From positions 1-5,180 of the forward strand of contig JBFFZZ010000230.1 of the NCBI GenBank assembly GCA_041568335.1: DNA of 5,180 nucleotides. Reading direction: 5' to 3'. A program made the translations under genes and the position numbers. A model generated the notes under the pieces. It made no database searches. It saw nothing but the letters and a program-made list of their open reading frames with translations, and was not told the origin of the DNA. Positions 1 through 5,180 of the stretch are shown here, in pieces (the stretch's first letter is position 1; each line of letters opens with the position of its first letter). The stretch is from WVWW01 sp041568335. Lineage in GTDB: Bacteria; Acidobacteriota; Polarisedimenticolia; Polarisedimenticolales; Polarisedimenticolaceae.

Positions 1-117
1 CCCGCCGAAGCGGTTGAACTCGCGACCCGGGTGGTTGAAGCCGGCGATGCCGTCCGCTCCCCCGCCGATGCCGGGCCGGGCCGGTGACGCGTTGAGCCAC
101 TCGTAGAACAGCGCCAT
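1..117 (-). CDS. Left-edge partial reading frame, possible PHP/metallohydrolase-type protein
   Basis: The minus strand from the only in-frame ATG (117-115) to the window edge reads as an open frame beginning MALFYEWLNASPARPG and containing AGFNHPGREFNRFGG. The FNHPGRE element with a preceding FYEWL segment resembles hypothetical PHP-like or CehA/McbA-like metallohydrolases, where an N-H-P motif sits near the metal site; this is recalled resemblance, not a search result. The frame stays open upstream to the stop at 273-271, and the residues just before the ATG (ARTRTNAG) also look protein-like, so the ATG may not be the true start. There is no convincing Shine-Dalgarno sequence before ATG 117. 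It is divergent from the Lon-like gene. It could be the beginning of a real gene or a 5'-truncated remnant; only 39 codons are visible and the function is uncertain. Confidence 0.4.
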   Translation of the reverse strand, partial: MALFYEWLNASPARPGIGGGADGIAGFNHPGREFNRFGG

Positions 118-318
118 CCCGGCGTTGGTCCTGGTCCGCGCGGTCCCGCATAGCCCCTCTCGAGCCGGTGAAACGACCCAGCGTCCGAAACGGTTCCAAC
201 AGGCCCCGGACGCAGAACAGCGGCAGGATTGTAACTCTTTTCTTGTCAGCGGATTGGGCCCCTCGGGCTGTTAACATGGCGGCGGCGGCGGGACGACGAA
301 CGCAAGGACGAGGAGACG

Positions 319-2763
319 ATGAGCGCCAAGGACACGAGCCCCACCCCCGAACTCTCTCCCGAAGAGCTGCGCTGGCGCTGCGAGCCGTCCGCGTTCCCGT
401 TCGAGACGACCGCCGAGCTGGCCGGCTCTCCGATCCACATCATCGGTCAGGATCGCGCCCGCGAAGCGCTGCTGCTGGGTCTCAACGTGCGCGCGGAGGG
501 CTACAACATCTTCGCCACCGGTGACGTCGGCGGCGGGCGCTCGACCACCGTGCGACGCATGCTCGGCGAGGTCGATCTCGGCGACGAGCGGCCGTGCGAC
601 CTCGTCTTCGTGCACGATTTCCACAACCCCGACCAGCCGCACCAGCTGAGCTTCCCGGCATCGCGTGGCCGCGAGTTCAGCGAGGCGATGGAGGAGCTGA
701 TCGAGGATCTGATGCGCGATCTGCCGAAGATCTTCGACTCGGAGCTTTACCAGCGCCAGCGCACCGCGATCATCGACACCGGCGCGGAGGAACAAAAGAC
801 GCTGTTCCGCGAGTTCGAAAAACGGGTCCAGGGCGAAGGCTTCACGCTGGTGCAGGTGCAGATCGGGCCGCTGACGCGTCCCAACATCGTCCCGGTCCAC
901 GAGGAGAAGCCCGTCGACCTCGACGAGCTGGTGCAGCTCGCCGAGCAGGGCAAGTACCCGAAAGACGAGCTGGAGGCGATCCGGAGGAGACTCAGCCAGC
1001 TTCGCGGGGAGCTCGAAGCGCTGGCCAAGAAGGTCCGGCGCATGGACCGTGAGCTGCGCCGCGACCTCGACGAGATGGACAAGCAGTTCGCCCGCCCGCT
1101 GCTCGAGGAGGCGATCGGCGACCTGCAGGACGCCTTCGGCGAGCCCGGGGTGGAGGCGTACCTGAAGCAGGTTGCCGAAGCGCTCTTGGACAACCTCGAC
1201 GAGCTCCGACAAGGGGTCGATGCGCGGCCCGAGCCGGGCGCCGACGGCGAGGTCGAGGTCGTCCACGACACCAGCTTCGACGTCAACGTCCTGGTCGACA
1301 ACTCGAAGACGAAGGGACGGCCGGTGATCTGGGAAACCGCGCCGAGCTACCGCAACCTGTTCGGCACGATCGAGAAGTTCCGCACGTCGGATGGCGAGTG
1401 GATCACCGACCACACGCGGATCCGCGCCGGAAGCCTGCTCCGCGCCAACGGCGGATACCTGGTGCTGGATGCGCTCGACGTGCTGGTCGAGCCCGGTGTC
1501 TGGGCCGCGCTCAAACGGACGCTTCGCACGTGCAAGGTCGAGATCCAGGCGTTCGACCCGATGAACATGATGGCGGGCAACGCGATCAAACCGGAGCCCG
1601 TACCGATCGACGTCAAGGTGATCATGATCGGCACGCGCCACATCTACCGCCTGCTCCACCGCCACGACGAGGACTTCACCAAGATCTTCAAGGTCAAGGC
1701 CGAGATGGCGATGACGATCCCGCGCAGCGAACAGGAGCTGCTCAACTACGCCAGCTTCATCCACAAGAAGACCCAGGACGACGAGCTCCCGCCGTTCCAT
1801 CGTGAGGCCGTCGCGGCGGTCATCGAGCACGGGATCCGGCTGGCCGGGAACCGCTCGAAGCTGACGACGCGGTTCGCCGAGATCGCCGACCTGGTGCGCG
1901 AGTCCGCCTTCTGGGCGCGCCAGCGCGGCGGGGAGATCGTCTGCGGGGAGGACGTCGACCGGGCGATCGACCGCAAGATCCACCGCGTCAACCTCACCGA
2001 GGAGATGCTGCGCGAGCGCATCGAGGAGGGGATGGTCCTGCTCGACATCGACGGTGAGGAGATCGGACAGGTCAACGGCCTGGCGATCCTCGACACGGGG
2101 GATCACAGCTTCTGCCAGCCGTCCCGGATCACCGCCACCGTCGCGATGGGCCGCGCCGGCGTGATCGATTTGGATCGCGAGGCGGAGATGTCGGGCGCCC
2201 TGCACACCAAGGGCGTGCTGACGTTGACGGGTTTCCTGCGTGAGCGCTTTGCGCAGAACAAACCGCTGGCCTTGACGGCGACCGTGACGTTCGAGCAGAA
2301 CTACGGCGGTGTCGACGGCGACTCGGCGTCGTCGACCGAGCTGTACGCGCTGCTCTCCAACCTCGCCGATGTGCCGGTCCGCCAGGGCATCGCCGTGACC
2401 GGTTCGGTCAACCAGCGTGGAGAGGTGCAGCCGATCGGCGGCGTCAACGAGAAGATCGAGGGCTACTACGACGTTTGCCGCGCGATCGGGATCAGCGGCA
2501 ACCAGGGCGTGCTGATCCCGAGCCGCAACAGGCCCAACCTGATGCTACGCAAGGATGTCGTCGAGGCGGTGCGCAACGGCGAGTTCCACGTCTGGGCCGT
2601 GGATACGATCGAGCAGGGCCTCGAGGTGTTGACCGGCAAGAGCGCGGGCACGCCCAACGCCAGGGGCGCCTACCCCAAGAACTCCGTCTTCGGCCGCGCC
2701 GATGCGACGCTCGCGCGGCTCGCCGAGCAGGTCAACGCGTTCGGCCCGGCAGACCGGCATTAG
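319..2763 (+). CDS. Lon-like protease of the YcbZ/LonB (COG1067) type, AAA_32 plus Lon C-terminal protease domain
   Basis: An 814-residue cytosolic Lon-type serine protease, expected to degrade misfolded or regulatory proteins. The start is ATG 319, preceded by AGGAG (311-315) and AAGGA (304-308). An N-terminal nucleotide-binding-like region carries a Walker A-like GDVGGGRST (68-76) in which Arg74 replaces the usual Lys. Residues about 216-280 are a charged, helical, coiled-coil-like insert. The Walker B-like strand GGYLVLDALD (378-387) has Asp384 but Ala385 in place of the catalytic Glu. A sensor-like block VIMIGTRHIYRLLH follows at about 434-447, and a sensor-2-like Arg518 lies in SKLTTRFAE. 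The proteolytic domain spans about 583-780: Ser669 in VDGDSAS and Lys712 in GGVNEKIEG form the Ser-Lys dyad, 43 residues apart as in E. coli Lon. Length and order match the YcbZ/LonB-like family rather than classical LonA, which has an N-terminal substrate domain. The protease function is well supported; ATP dependence is doubtful given the altered Walker motifs, a degeneration also known for YcbZ relatives. It appears to be transcribed alone. Confidence 0.93.
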   Translation: MSAKDTSPTPELSPEELRWRCEPSAFPFETTAELAGSPIHIIGQDRAREALLLGLNVRAEGYNIFATGDVGGGRSTTVRRMLGEVDLGDERPCDLVFVHDFHNPDQPHQLSFPASRGREFSEAMEELIEDLMRDLPKIFDSELYQRQRTAIIDTGAEEQKTLFREFEKRVQGEGFTLVQVQIGPLTRPNIVPVHEEKPVDLDELVQLAEQGKYPKDELEAIRRRLSQLRGELEALAKKVRRMDRELRRDLDEMDKQFARPLLEEAIGDLQDAFGEPGVEAYLKQVAEALLDNLDELRQGVDARPEPGADGEVEVVHDTSFDVNVLVDNSKTKGRPVIWETAPSYRNLFGTIEKFRTSDGEWITDHTRIRAGSLLRANGGYLVLDALDVLVEPGVWAALKRTLRTCKVEIQAFDPMNMMAGNAIKPEPVPIDVKVIMIGTRHIYRLLHRHDEDFTKIFKVKAEMAMTIPRSEQELLNYASFIHKKTQDDELPPFHREAVAAVIEHGIRLAGNRSKLTTRFAEIADLVRESAFWARQRGGEIVCGEDVDRAIDRKIHRVNLTEEMLRERIEEGMVLLDIDGEEIGQVNGLAILDTGDHSFCQPSRITATVAMGRAGVIDLDREAEMSGALHTKGVLTLTGFLRERFAQNKPLALTATVTFEQNYGGVDGDSASSTELYALLSNLADVPVRQGIAVTGSVNQRGEVQPIGGVNEKIEGYYDVCRAIGISGNQGVLIPSRNRPNLMLRKDVVEAVRNGEFHVWAVDTIEQGLEVLTGKSAGTPNARGAYPKNSVFGRADATLARLAEQVNAFGPADRH

Positions 2764-2987
2764 CTCGCGATCACCGTTCCGCCGGACGCAAAAAAACGTC
2801 GATCTGTGGACCGGGTGAATCGCCGGCGCTCTGCTGGAAGCAGAGCTCGGAGCGACGGTCGCCGCGGCCGGTTTCACCGATTTCGAGATCACCTGGCGGA
2901 AAAGAGGTCTTTGACGGCGCGCCGCAGGCCTCGTCCGCGGCCAGGTTCGGCACGGTCGGGATCAACTTCCGCGCGACCAGGCCCTGA
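2764..2987 (+). pseudogene. C-terminal remnant of an ArsM-like SAM-dependent methyltransferase, frameshifted, with in-frame UGA at the conserved Cys
   Basis: Three frames joined in order give one continuous family-like C-terminus. Frame 1 (2764-2790) reads LAITVPPDA. Frame 2 (2792-2899) reads KNVDLWTG, TGA, IAGALLEAELGATVAAAGF, then TDFEITWR. Frame 3 (2901-2987) reads KEVFDGAPQASSAARFGT, then VGINFRATRP and a stop. The W-T/A-G-C-I-A-G-A-L motif, the AAGF-D-EI segment and the final SSAA-FGT-GI-F-AR-P segment are typical of arsenite-methyltransferase-like (type 11) methyltransferases as I recall them. The shifts fall at A7 (2790-2796) and A4 (2900-2903); one A too many in each explains both. 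The roughly 200 N-terminal residues with the SAM-binding fold are absent, because the Lon-like gene ends at 2763. What remains cannot make an active enzyme. UGA 2816-2818 replaces the conserved Cys; see the SECIS-like entry. The remnant call is strong, the exact family moderately so. Confidence 0.72.
2816..2846 (+). promoter_or_regulatory. In-frame UGA followed by bacterial SECIS-like hairpin
   Basis: UGA 2816-2818 lies inside the WTG-x-IAGAL motif of the methyltransferase remnant. Downstream, GCTCTGCT (2828-2835) pairs perfectly with AGCAGAGC (2839-2846) around a GGA loop (2836-2838). Seventeen nucleotides separate the UGA from the loop. Bacterial SECIS elements are stem-loops inside the coding region just after the UGA, with the apical loop about 16-37 nt away and a G among its first two positions; all three conditions are met here. 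No T run follows, so it is not a terminator. Since the host gene is broken, the element is probably vestigial. A chance hairpin is possible but less likely given both its position and the Cys-equivalent site of the UGA. No selA, selB, selC or selD is present in the window to support selenocysteine use. Confidence 0.55.
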
Positions 2988-3000
2988 TCCGAAAACCTGG

Positions 3001-3034
3001 CGTTCAGGCCCGGTTCCGGTGTATCGTTCAGGCC
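3001..3034 (+). repeat. 10-bp direct repeat CGTTCAGGCC upstream of the RRM gene
   Basis: CGTTCAGGCC occurs at 3001-3010 and again exactly at 3025-3034, 24 bp start to start (a little over two helical turns). The pair sits just downstream of the methyltransferase remnant and about 145 bp before the RRM protein start, so it lies in that gene's promoter or leader region. It could be a tandem regulator-binding site or a small sequence duplication. Nothing else in the window repeats it, and no clear -35/-10 pair is visible beside it. Confidence 0.4.
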
Positions 3035-3075
3035 ATCTTGTCCCCTTACTCCCGTAGAGAAACGGTTGTTGGACT

Positions 3076-3097
3076 GCCAGTGCTGATCGGCACCGGT
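3076..3097 (+). other. Imperfect hairpin in the RRM gene leader
   Basis: CCAGTGCT (3077-3084) can pair with GGCACCGG (3089-3096) around a GATC loop, with one A/C mismatch, one internal U-G pair and a possible closing G-U pair (3076/3097). It lies about 83 nt before the RRM start. Small bacterial RRM proteins are often cold-responsive and long structured leaders are typical of such genes, so a role in expression is conceivable, but it may equally be chance in GC-rich DNA. Confidence 0.25.
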
Positions 3098-3167
3098 TCA
3101 TGTGTGTCGTCCGGATTGGGTCCGGCGAACGGTCGAGATTGAAAGTACGGCTCCCCCTGAGGAGCAG

Positions 3168-3172
3168 AGAGG
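3168..3172 (+). promoter_or_regulatory. Ribosome binding site AGAGG that selects the RRM start
   Basis: AGAGG lies 7 nt before ATG 3180, with a second purine block AGGAG at 3160-3164. This spacing selects ATG 3180 over the in-frame ATG at 3102, which would add 26 residues with no RRM homology and has no Shine-Dalgarno sequence. Confidence 0.7.
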
Positions 3173-3179
3173 TCTAGAG

Positions 3180-3488
3180 ATGGGAAGCAGACTCTATGTC
3201 GGCAATTTGCCGTTCAGTGCGAACGAAGAGGCGGTTCGTGAGTTGTTCGCGCAGGACGGTCGCGAAGTGGCGGAAGTCAAGCTGATCACGGATCGTGACA
3301 GCGGCCGCCCCCGCGGGTTCGGTTTTGTCGAAATGGGCAACTCCGAACATGCCGATGCCGCGATTTCCGCGTTGAACGGCTACTCGATGGACGGCCGCGC
3401 GCTGACCGTGAACGAAGCGCGTGAGCGCAGTTCCGGCGGCGGTGGCGGCGGCCGCGGTCGTGGTGGCGGCGGTTTCGATCGGTATTGA
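3180..3488 (+). CDS. Small glycine-rich RRM RNA-binding protein
   Basis: A 102-residue single-RRM protein of the bacterial Rbp type, expected to bind single-stranded RNA in the cytoplasm; family members in cyanobacteria and proteobacteria are often cold-induced or linked to mRNA handling. RNP2 is LYVGNL (5-10) and RNP1 is RGFGFVEM (45-52), fully matching the consensus with aromatic Tyr6, Phe47 and Phe49 at the RNA-stacking positions. The fold runs from residue 3 to about 81. The tail (86-98) is glycine-rich with RG steps (GRGRGGGG), an RGG-like low-complexity segment that may aid RNA binding or self-association, ending in FDRY. The start is chosen by AGAGG at 7 nt and because homologs begin just before RNP2. 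The gene stands alone with a long leader and its own strong terminator 22 bp after the stop, so it is monocistronic. The length is normal for the family. Confidence 0.95.
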   Translation: MGSRLYVGNLPFSANEEAVRELFAQDGREVAEVKLITDRDSGRPRGFGFVEMGNSEHADAAISALNGYSMDGRALTVNEARERSSGGGGGGRGRGGGGFDRY

Positions 3489-3510
3489 TCCCCGCACGAC
3501 GGTTACTCGA

Positions 3511-3540
3511 AAGCGCCCCTTCAACGGGGCGCTTTTTTTT
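3511..3540 (+). terminator. Rho-independent terminator of the RRM gene
   Basis: AAGCGCCCC (3511-3519) pairs perfectly with GGGGCGCTT (3526-3534) around the 6-nt loop TTCAAC, and the T run continues to 3540: a 9-bp GC-rich stem and U tract. It begins 22 nt after the RRM stop. On the minus strand the same hairpin is followed only by TTTCGAG, so it is a weaker terminator for the convergent glycosyltransferase gene, whose stop codon (3541-3539) overlaps the end of the T run. Confidence 0.95.
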
Positions 3541-4681
3541 ACTTGCGGCGCAACTGGAGCACGCTCAGAAAGAAGCTCGACAGGATCGTCTGAACACCGA
3601 GGGTCAAGGCGGTGCCCGAGGGGATCACGATGCGCAGCATGTCGGTCGGCTCCAAATCGCCGAACGACACCGAATACCAGATCCACACGGCGGACACGGA
3701 GCCCGCCAGACCGATGACGGTCAACAACGTCCCGACCAGCAACCCGAGCTCGAGGGAGAACACCTTCAACCATCGTCGCAATCGGGGATCCTCGGGCAGG
3801 AGTCCCTCGGAGATCGCGAACACCTTGGTGAACACGCCGAAGAACAACGACTGGTAACCGAGCAACACGAAGAACGCCGCGAAGACCATCGTGTGGATGT
3901 CGAACGTGACCTCCCCGACGACGCGCGCGCCGGACATCAGCCAGACTCCGGTCGCCAGACCGGCCAGGATCAACGCGATCCCCGGATAAATGAAGAGCCA
4001 GCGGGGGCTGTAGAGCAGCAGGAACCGGAGGTGCCGCCAGCCGTCGCGCCAGGTCCTCAGGTGCGGGCGGCGTGAGCGCCCGTCCGGCGAGAGCGTCGTC
4101 GCCACCTCGGCGATGCGCAGCCCGTGCAGCGTCGCCTTGACGATCATCTCGCTGGCGTACTCCATACCCGTCGTGCGCAACCCGAGCCCCAGGATCGCCG
4201 TGCGGTCGAACCCGCGCAGGCCGCAGTGGAAATCGCCGACCGCGCTGGGAAAGCAGACCCGACCGATCGCGCTCAACACGGGGTTGCCGAGGTAGCGGTG
4301 GAGCGCCGGCATCGCGCCGGGCCGGATCCCGCCGCGGAAGCGGTTCCCCATGACGAGCTGGGCGCCGTTGCGCAGTTGCTCGACGAACGGCATCAGGTCG
4401 GAGAAGTCGTAACTGTCGTCGGCGTCCCCCATGATGACGAACTTGCCGCGGGCGGCCTGGATCCCGCCCGACAGCGCCGCGCCGTAACCGCGTGTGTCGA
4501 CCTCGACGACACGTGCGCCGTGTCGCGCCGCGAGCTCCCGGGAGCCGTCGGTGGAGCCGTTGTCGGCGACCAGGACCTCGCCGGCGATCCCGTTCTCCTC
4601 GAGACATCGCTTTGCCTTGCCGATACAGGTCGCCAGCGTTTCCGCCTCGTCGAGACAGGGCATGAGGATCGTGAGCTCCAT
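3539..4681 (-). CDS. Family 2 glycosyltransferase, dolichyl-phosphate mannose/glucose synthase-like, with C-terminal membrane segments
   Basis: A 380-residue GT-A fold enzyme expected to move a sugar from a nucleotide-sugar to a polyprenyl-phosphate or other lipid at the cytoplasmic face of the inner membrane. N-terminal MELTILMPCLDEAETL is the typical nucleotide-binding opening; ADNGSTDGS (39-47) and the GDADDSYDF block (85-93, metal-binding DxD Asp86/Asp88) follow. GNRF (112-115) and GDFHCGLRGF (149-158) are further DPM1/DPG-synthase-like signatures. A basic stretch (SRRPHLRTWRDGWRHLRFLL, 203-222) leads into about four hydrophobic segments near 228-250, 264-284, 308-336 and 349-375. The C-terminus is LQLRRK. 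ATG 4681 is chosen because it begins the GT2 fold, has GGAGG 9 nt upstream and overlaps the stop of the preceding gene by one base; the longer in-frame opening to 5008 is antisense-frame noise over that gene. The donor and acceptor cannot be told from sequence. Likely role: cell-envelope or protein glycan assembly. Confidence 0.92.
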   Translation of the reverse strand: MELTILMPCLDEAETLATCIGKAKRCLEENGIAGEVLVADNGSTDGSRELAARHGARVVEVDTRGYGAALSGGIQAARGKFVIMGDADDSYDFSDLMPFVEQLRNGAQLVMGNRFRGGIRPGAMPALHRYLGNPVLSAIGRVCFPSAVGDFHCGLRGFDRTAILGLGLRTTGMEYASEMIVKATLHGLRIAEVATTLSPDGRSRRPHLRTWRDGWRHLRFLLLYSPRWLFIYPGIALILAGLATGVWLMSGARVVGEVTFDIHTMVFAAFFVLLGYQSLFFGVFTKVFAISEGLLPEDPRLRRWLKVFSLELGLLVGTLLTVIGLAGSVSAVWIWYSVSFGDLEPTDMLRIVIPSGTALTLGVQTILSSFFLSVLQLRRK

Positions 4682-4695
4682 CACTCGGAGCCTCC
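4679..4695 (-). promoter_or_regulatory. TGATG stop/start overlap with GGAGG ribosome binding site
   Basis: On the minus strand the TPR gene stop TGA (4683-4681) and the glycosyltransferase ATG (4681-4679) share one A (TGATG). GGAGG (4695-4691), 9 nt before the ATG, lies inside the TPR gene's last codons. This indicates one mRNA and translational coupling of the two genes. Confidence 0.75.
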
Positions 4696-5180
4696 GGCCC
4701 GCAGCGCTTCCTCGATCCGTCGTCGCCATTCGCCGTCTCCCGGAGGGGTCTGCAGGTCGGCGAAGCGCAGGTACTGCCGCGCTTGGTCCTCGTGCCCCGC
4801 GCGCCGCGCGCTCAACCCCAGCTCGTAGAGGTCGGCGGGCGAGGTGTCGGTCGACATCGCGTCGATGGCCCGGCGCATCGCGGCATAGGCGCGCCCGTGC
4901 TGCCCGAGCCGGGTGTAGCAACGCGCGAGCTTGCGCCGGATCGCGGGCCGCGAGCTTTCGGGCGTCCGCTCGACGGCGTCGCGGTAGGACGCGGCGGCCT
5001 CCCGCCACGAGTCCCGGCTCGCGTACACGTCGGCGAGCGTTGCATGGGCGCGCGGGCTGCCCCGCAGCCGATCCACCGCCGCGAGCGCATGCGTCTCGGC
5101 CGCCGCCGCGTTCCCCGAAAGCAGGTGCAGGTTCGCCGCCAGCAGGTTCAACAGCCCGCCGCCGGGATCGACGCCGAGCA
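4681..5180 (-). CDS. TPR-repeat protein, C-terminal part (5' end beyond the window)
   Basis: The minus-strand frame is open to the right edge (LGVDPGGG precedes the visible LLNLLAANL), so this is the last 165 or so codons of a longer protein; a TTG at 5151 is in frame but there is no reason to call it the start. About four 34-residue helix-turn-helix units are visible. The clearest is PRAHATLADVY followed by SWREAAASYRDAVERTP, with the canonical TPR positions L7, A8, Y11, A20, Y24, A27 and P32 filled. A unit before it (LLNLLAANLHLLSGNAAAAE), one after (KLARCYTRLGQHGRAYAAMR) and a final one (ADLYELGLSARRAGHEDQAR) complete the array. The protein ends at EEALRAGGSE. TPRs bind partner proteins. 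Its coupling to the glycosyltransferase suggests a scaffold or the tail of a larger membrane or glycan-assembly protein; the N-terminal domain that would decide this is not visible. Confidence 0.85.
   Translation of the reverse strand, partial: LGVDPGGGLLNLLAANLHLLSGNAAAAETHALAAVDRLRGSPRAHATLADVYASRDSWREAAASYRDAVERTPESSRPAIRRKLARCYTRLGQHGRAYAAMRRAIDAMSTDTSPADLYELGLSARRAGHEDQARQYLRFADLQTPPGDGEWRRRIEEALRAGGSE

Noticed and set aside
228..277. Possible promoter elements: TTGTCA (243-248), extended -10 TGTTAACAT (269-277) and a minus-strand TACAAT (233-228)
   Set aside because: No pair has acceptable -35/-10 spacing (TTGTCA to TAACAT is 23 bp, and the minus-strand TACAAT has no -35 at 16-18 bp), so no promoter is called.
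271..2205. 644-codon minus-strand open frame antisense to the Lon-like gene
   Set aside because: Its composition (long runs of L, V, D, R, E, A with HRHLDL-like patterns) is the mirror of the third-position GC bias of the plus-strand gene, which has clear domain motifs.
2786..2800. GACG-A-run-CGTC as a terminator of the Lon-like gene
   Set aside because: The stem is only 4 bp with the A run in the loop and no T tract on the plus strand; it lies inside the methyltransferase remnant.
2816..2818. TGA read as tryptophan (alternative genetic code)
   Set aside because: TGA ends the RRM and TPR genes in this window and TGG is used for Trp throughout, so there is no sign of code reassignment.
3174..4607. 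477-codon minus-strand open frame overlapping the glycosyltransferase and the RRM gene
   Set aside because: It is Arg/Gly-rich with no motif and spans an intrinsic terminator and a convergent gene; it is a shadow of the GT2 gene in another frame.
4682..5008. N-terminal extension of the glycosyltransferase to a start at 5008
   Set aside because: The extra residues are Arg/Ala-rich and lie out of frame over the TPR gene; the GT2 fold begins at ATG 4681 with a good ribosome binding site.

Overview
The window is high-GC bacterial chromosomal DNA with compact gene spacing and no phage, IS or CRISPR signature. Stop codons are mixed (TAG, TGA and TAA all end real genes), so the standard code applies. 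The gene set is a YcbZ/LonB-type Lon-like protease, a small glycine-tailed RRM protein, a DPM1-like family 2 glycosyltransferase with a membrane tail, and a TPR protein. It would fit an environmental deltaproteobacterial (Myxococcota/Desulfobacterota-like) or Acidobacteriota-like genome, but the sequence alone does not fix the phylum.

Layout. Bases 1-117 (minus strand) hold the edge of a reading frame with an FNHPGRE motif; it may be a metallohydrolase end and may be 5'-broken. Bases 319-2763 (plus) encode the complete 814-residue Lon-like protease, with the Ser669/Lys712 dyad intact but a degenerate Walker A/B. Bases 2764-2987 (plus) hold the remains of the C-terminal end of an ArsM-like SAM-dependent methyltransferase, beginning right after the protease stop codon. 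Bases 2988-3179 are the leader region of the next gene, with a 10-bp direct repeat and a hairpin. Bases 3180-3488 (plus) encode the RRM protein, followed by a textbook intrinsic terminator. On the minus strand, 4681-3539 encodes the glycosyltransferase, translationally coupled to an upstream TPR protein that runs off the right edge.

The most interesting spot is 2801-2846. In the methyltransferase remnant the conserved WTGCIAGAL-type motif reads W-T-G-TGA-I-A-G-A-L, so a UGA stands exactly where the family has its conserved cysteine. Seventeen nucleotides after that UGA lies the GGA apical loop of a perfect 8-bp hairpin, which meets the usual bacterial SECIS rules. The simplest reading is that this was a selenocysteine-containing member of the ArsM-like family, now decayed: its N-terminal part is missing and there are two +1 shifts, each in an A run. 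The alternative is an ordinary Cys-to-stop mutation in a dead gene beside a chance hairpin.

The left and right parts seem functionally unrelated. The plus-strand genes concern protein quality control and RNA binding. The minus-strand pair looks like part of an envelope or lipid-linked glycan operon.
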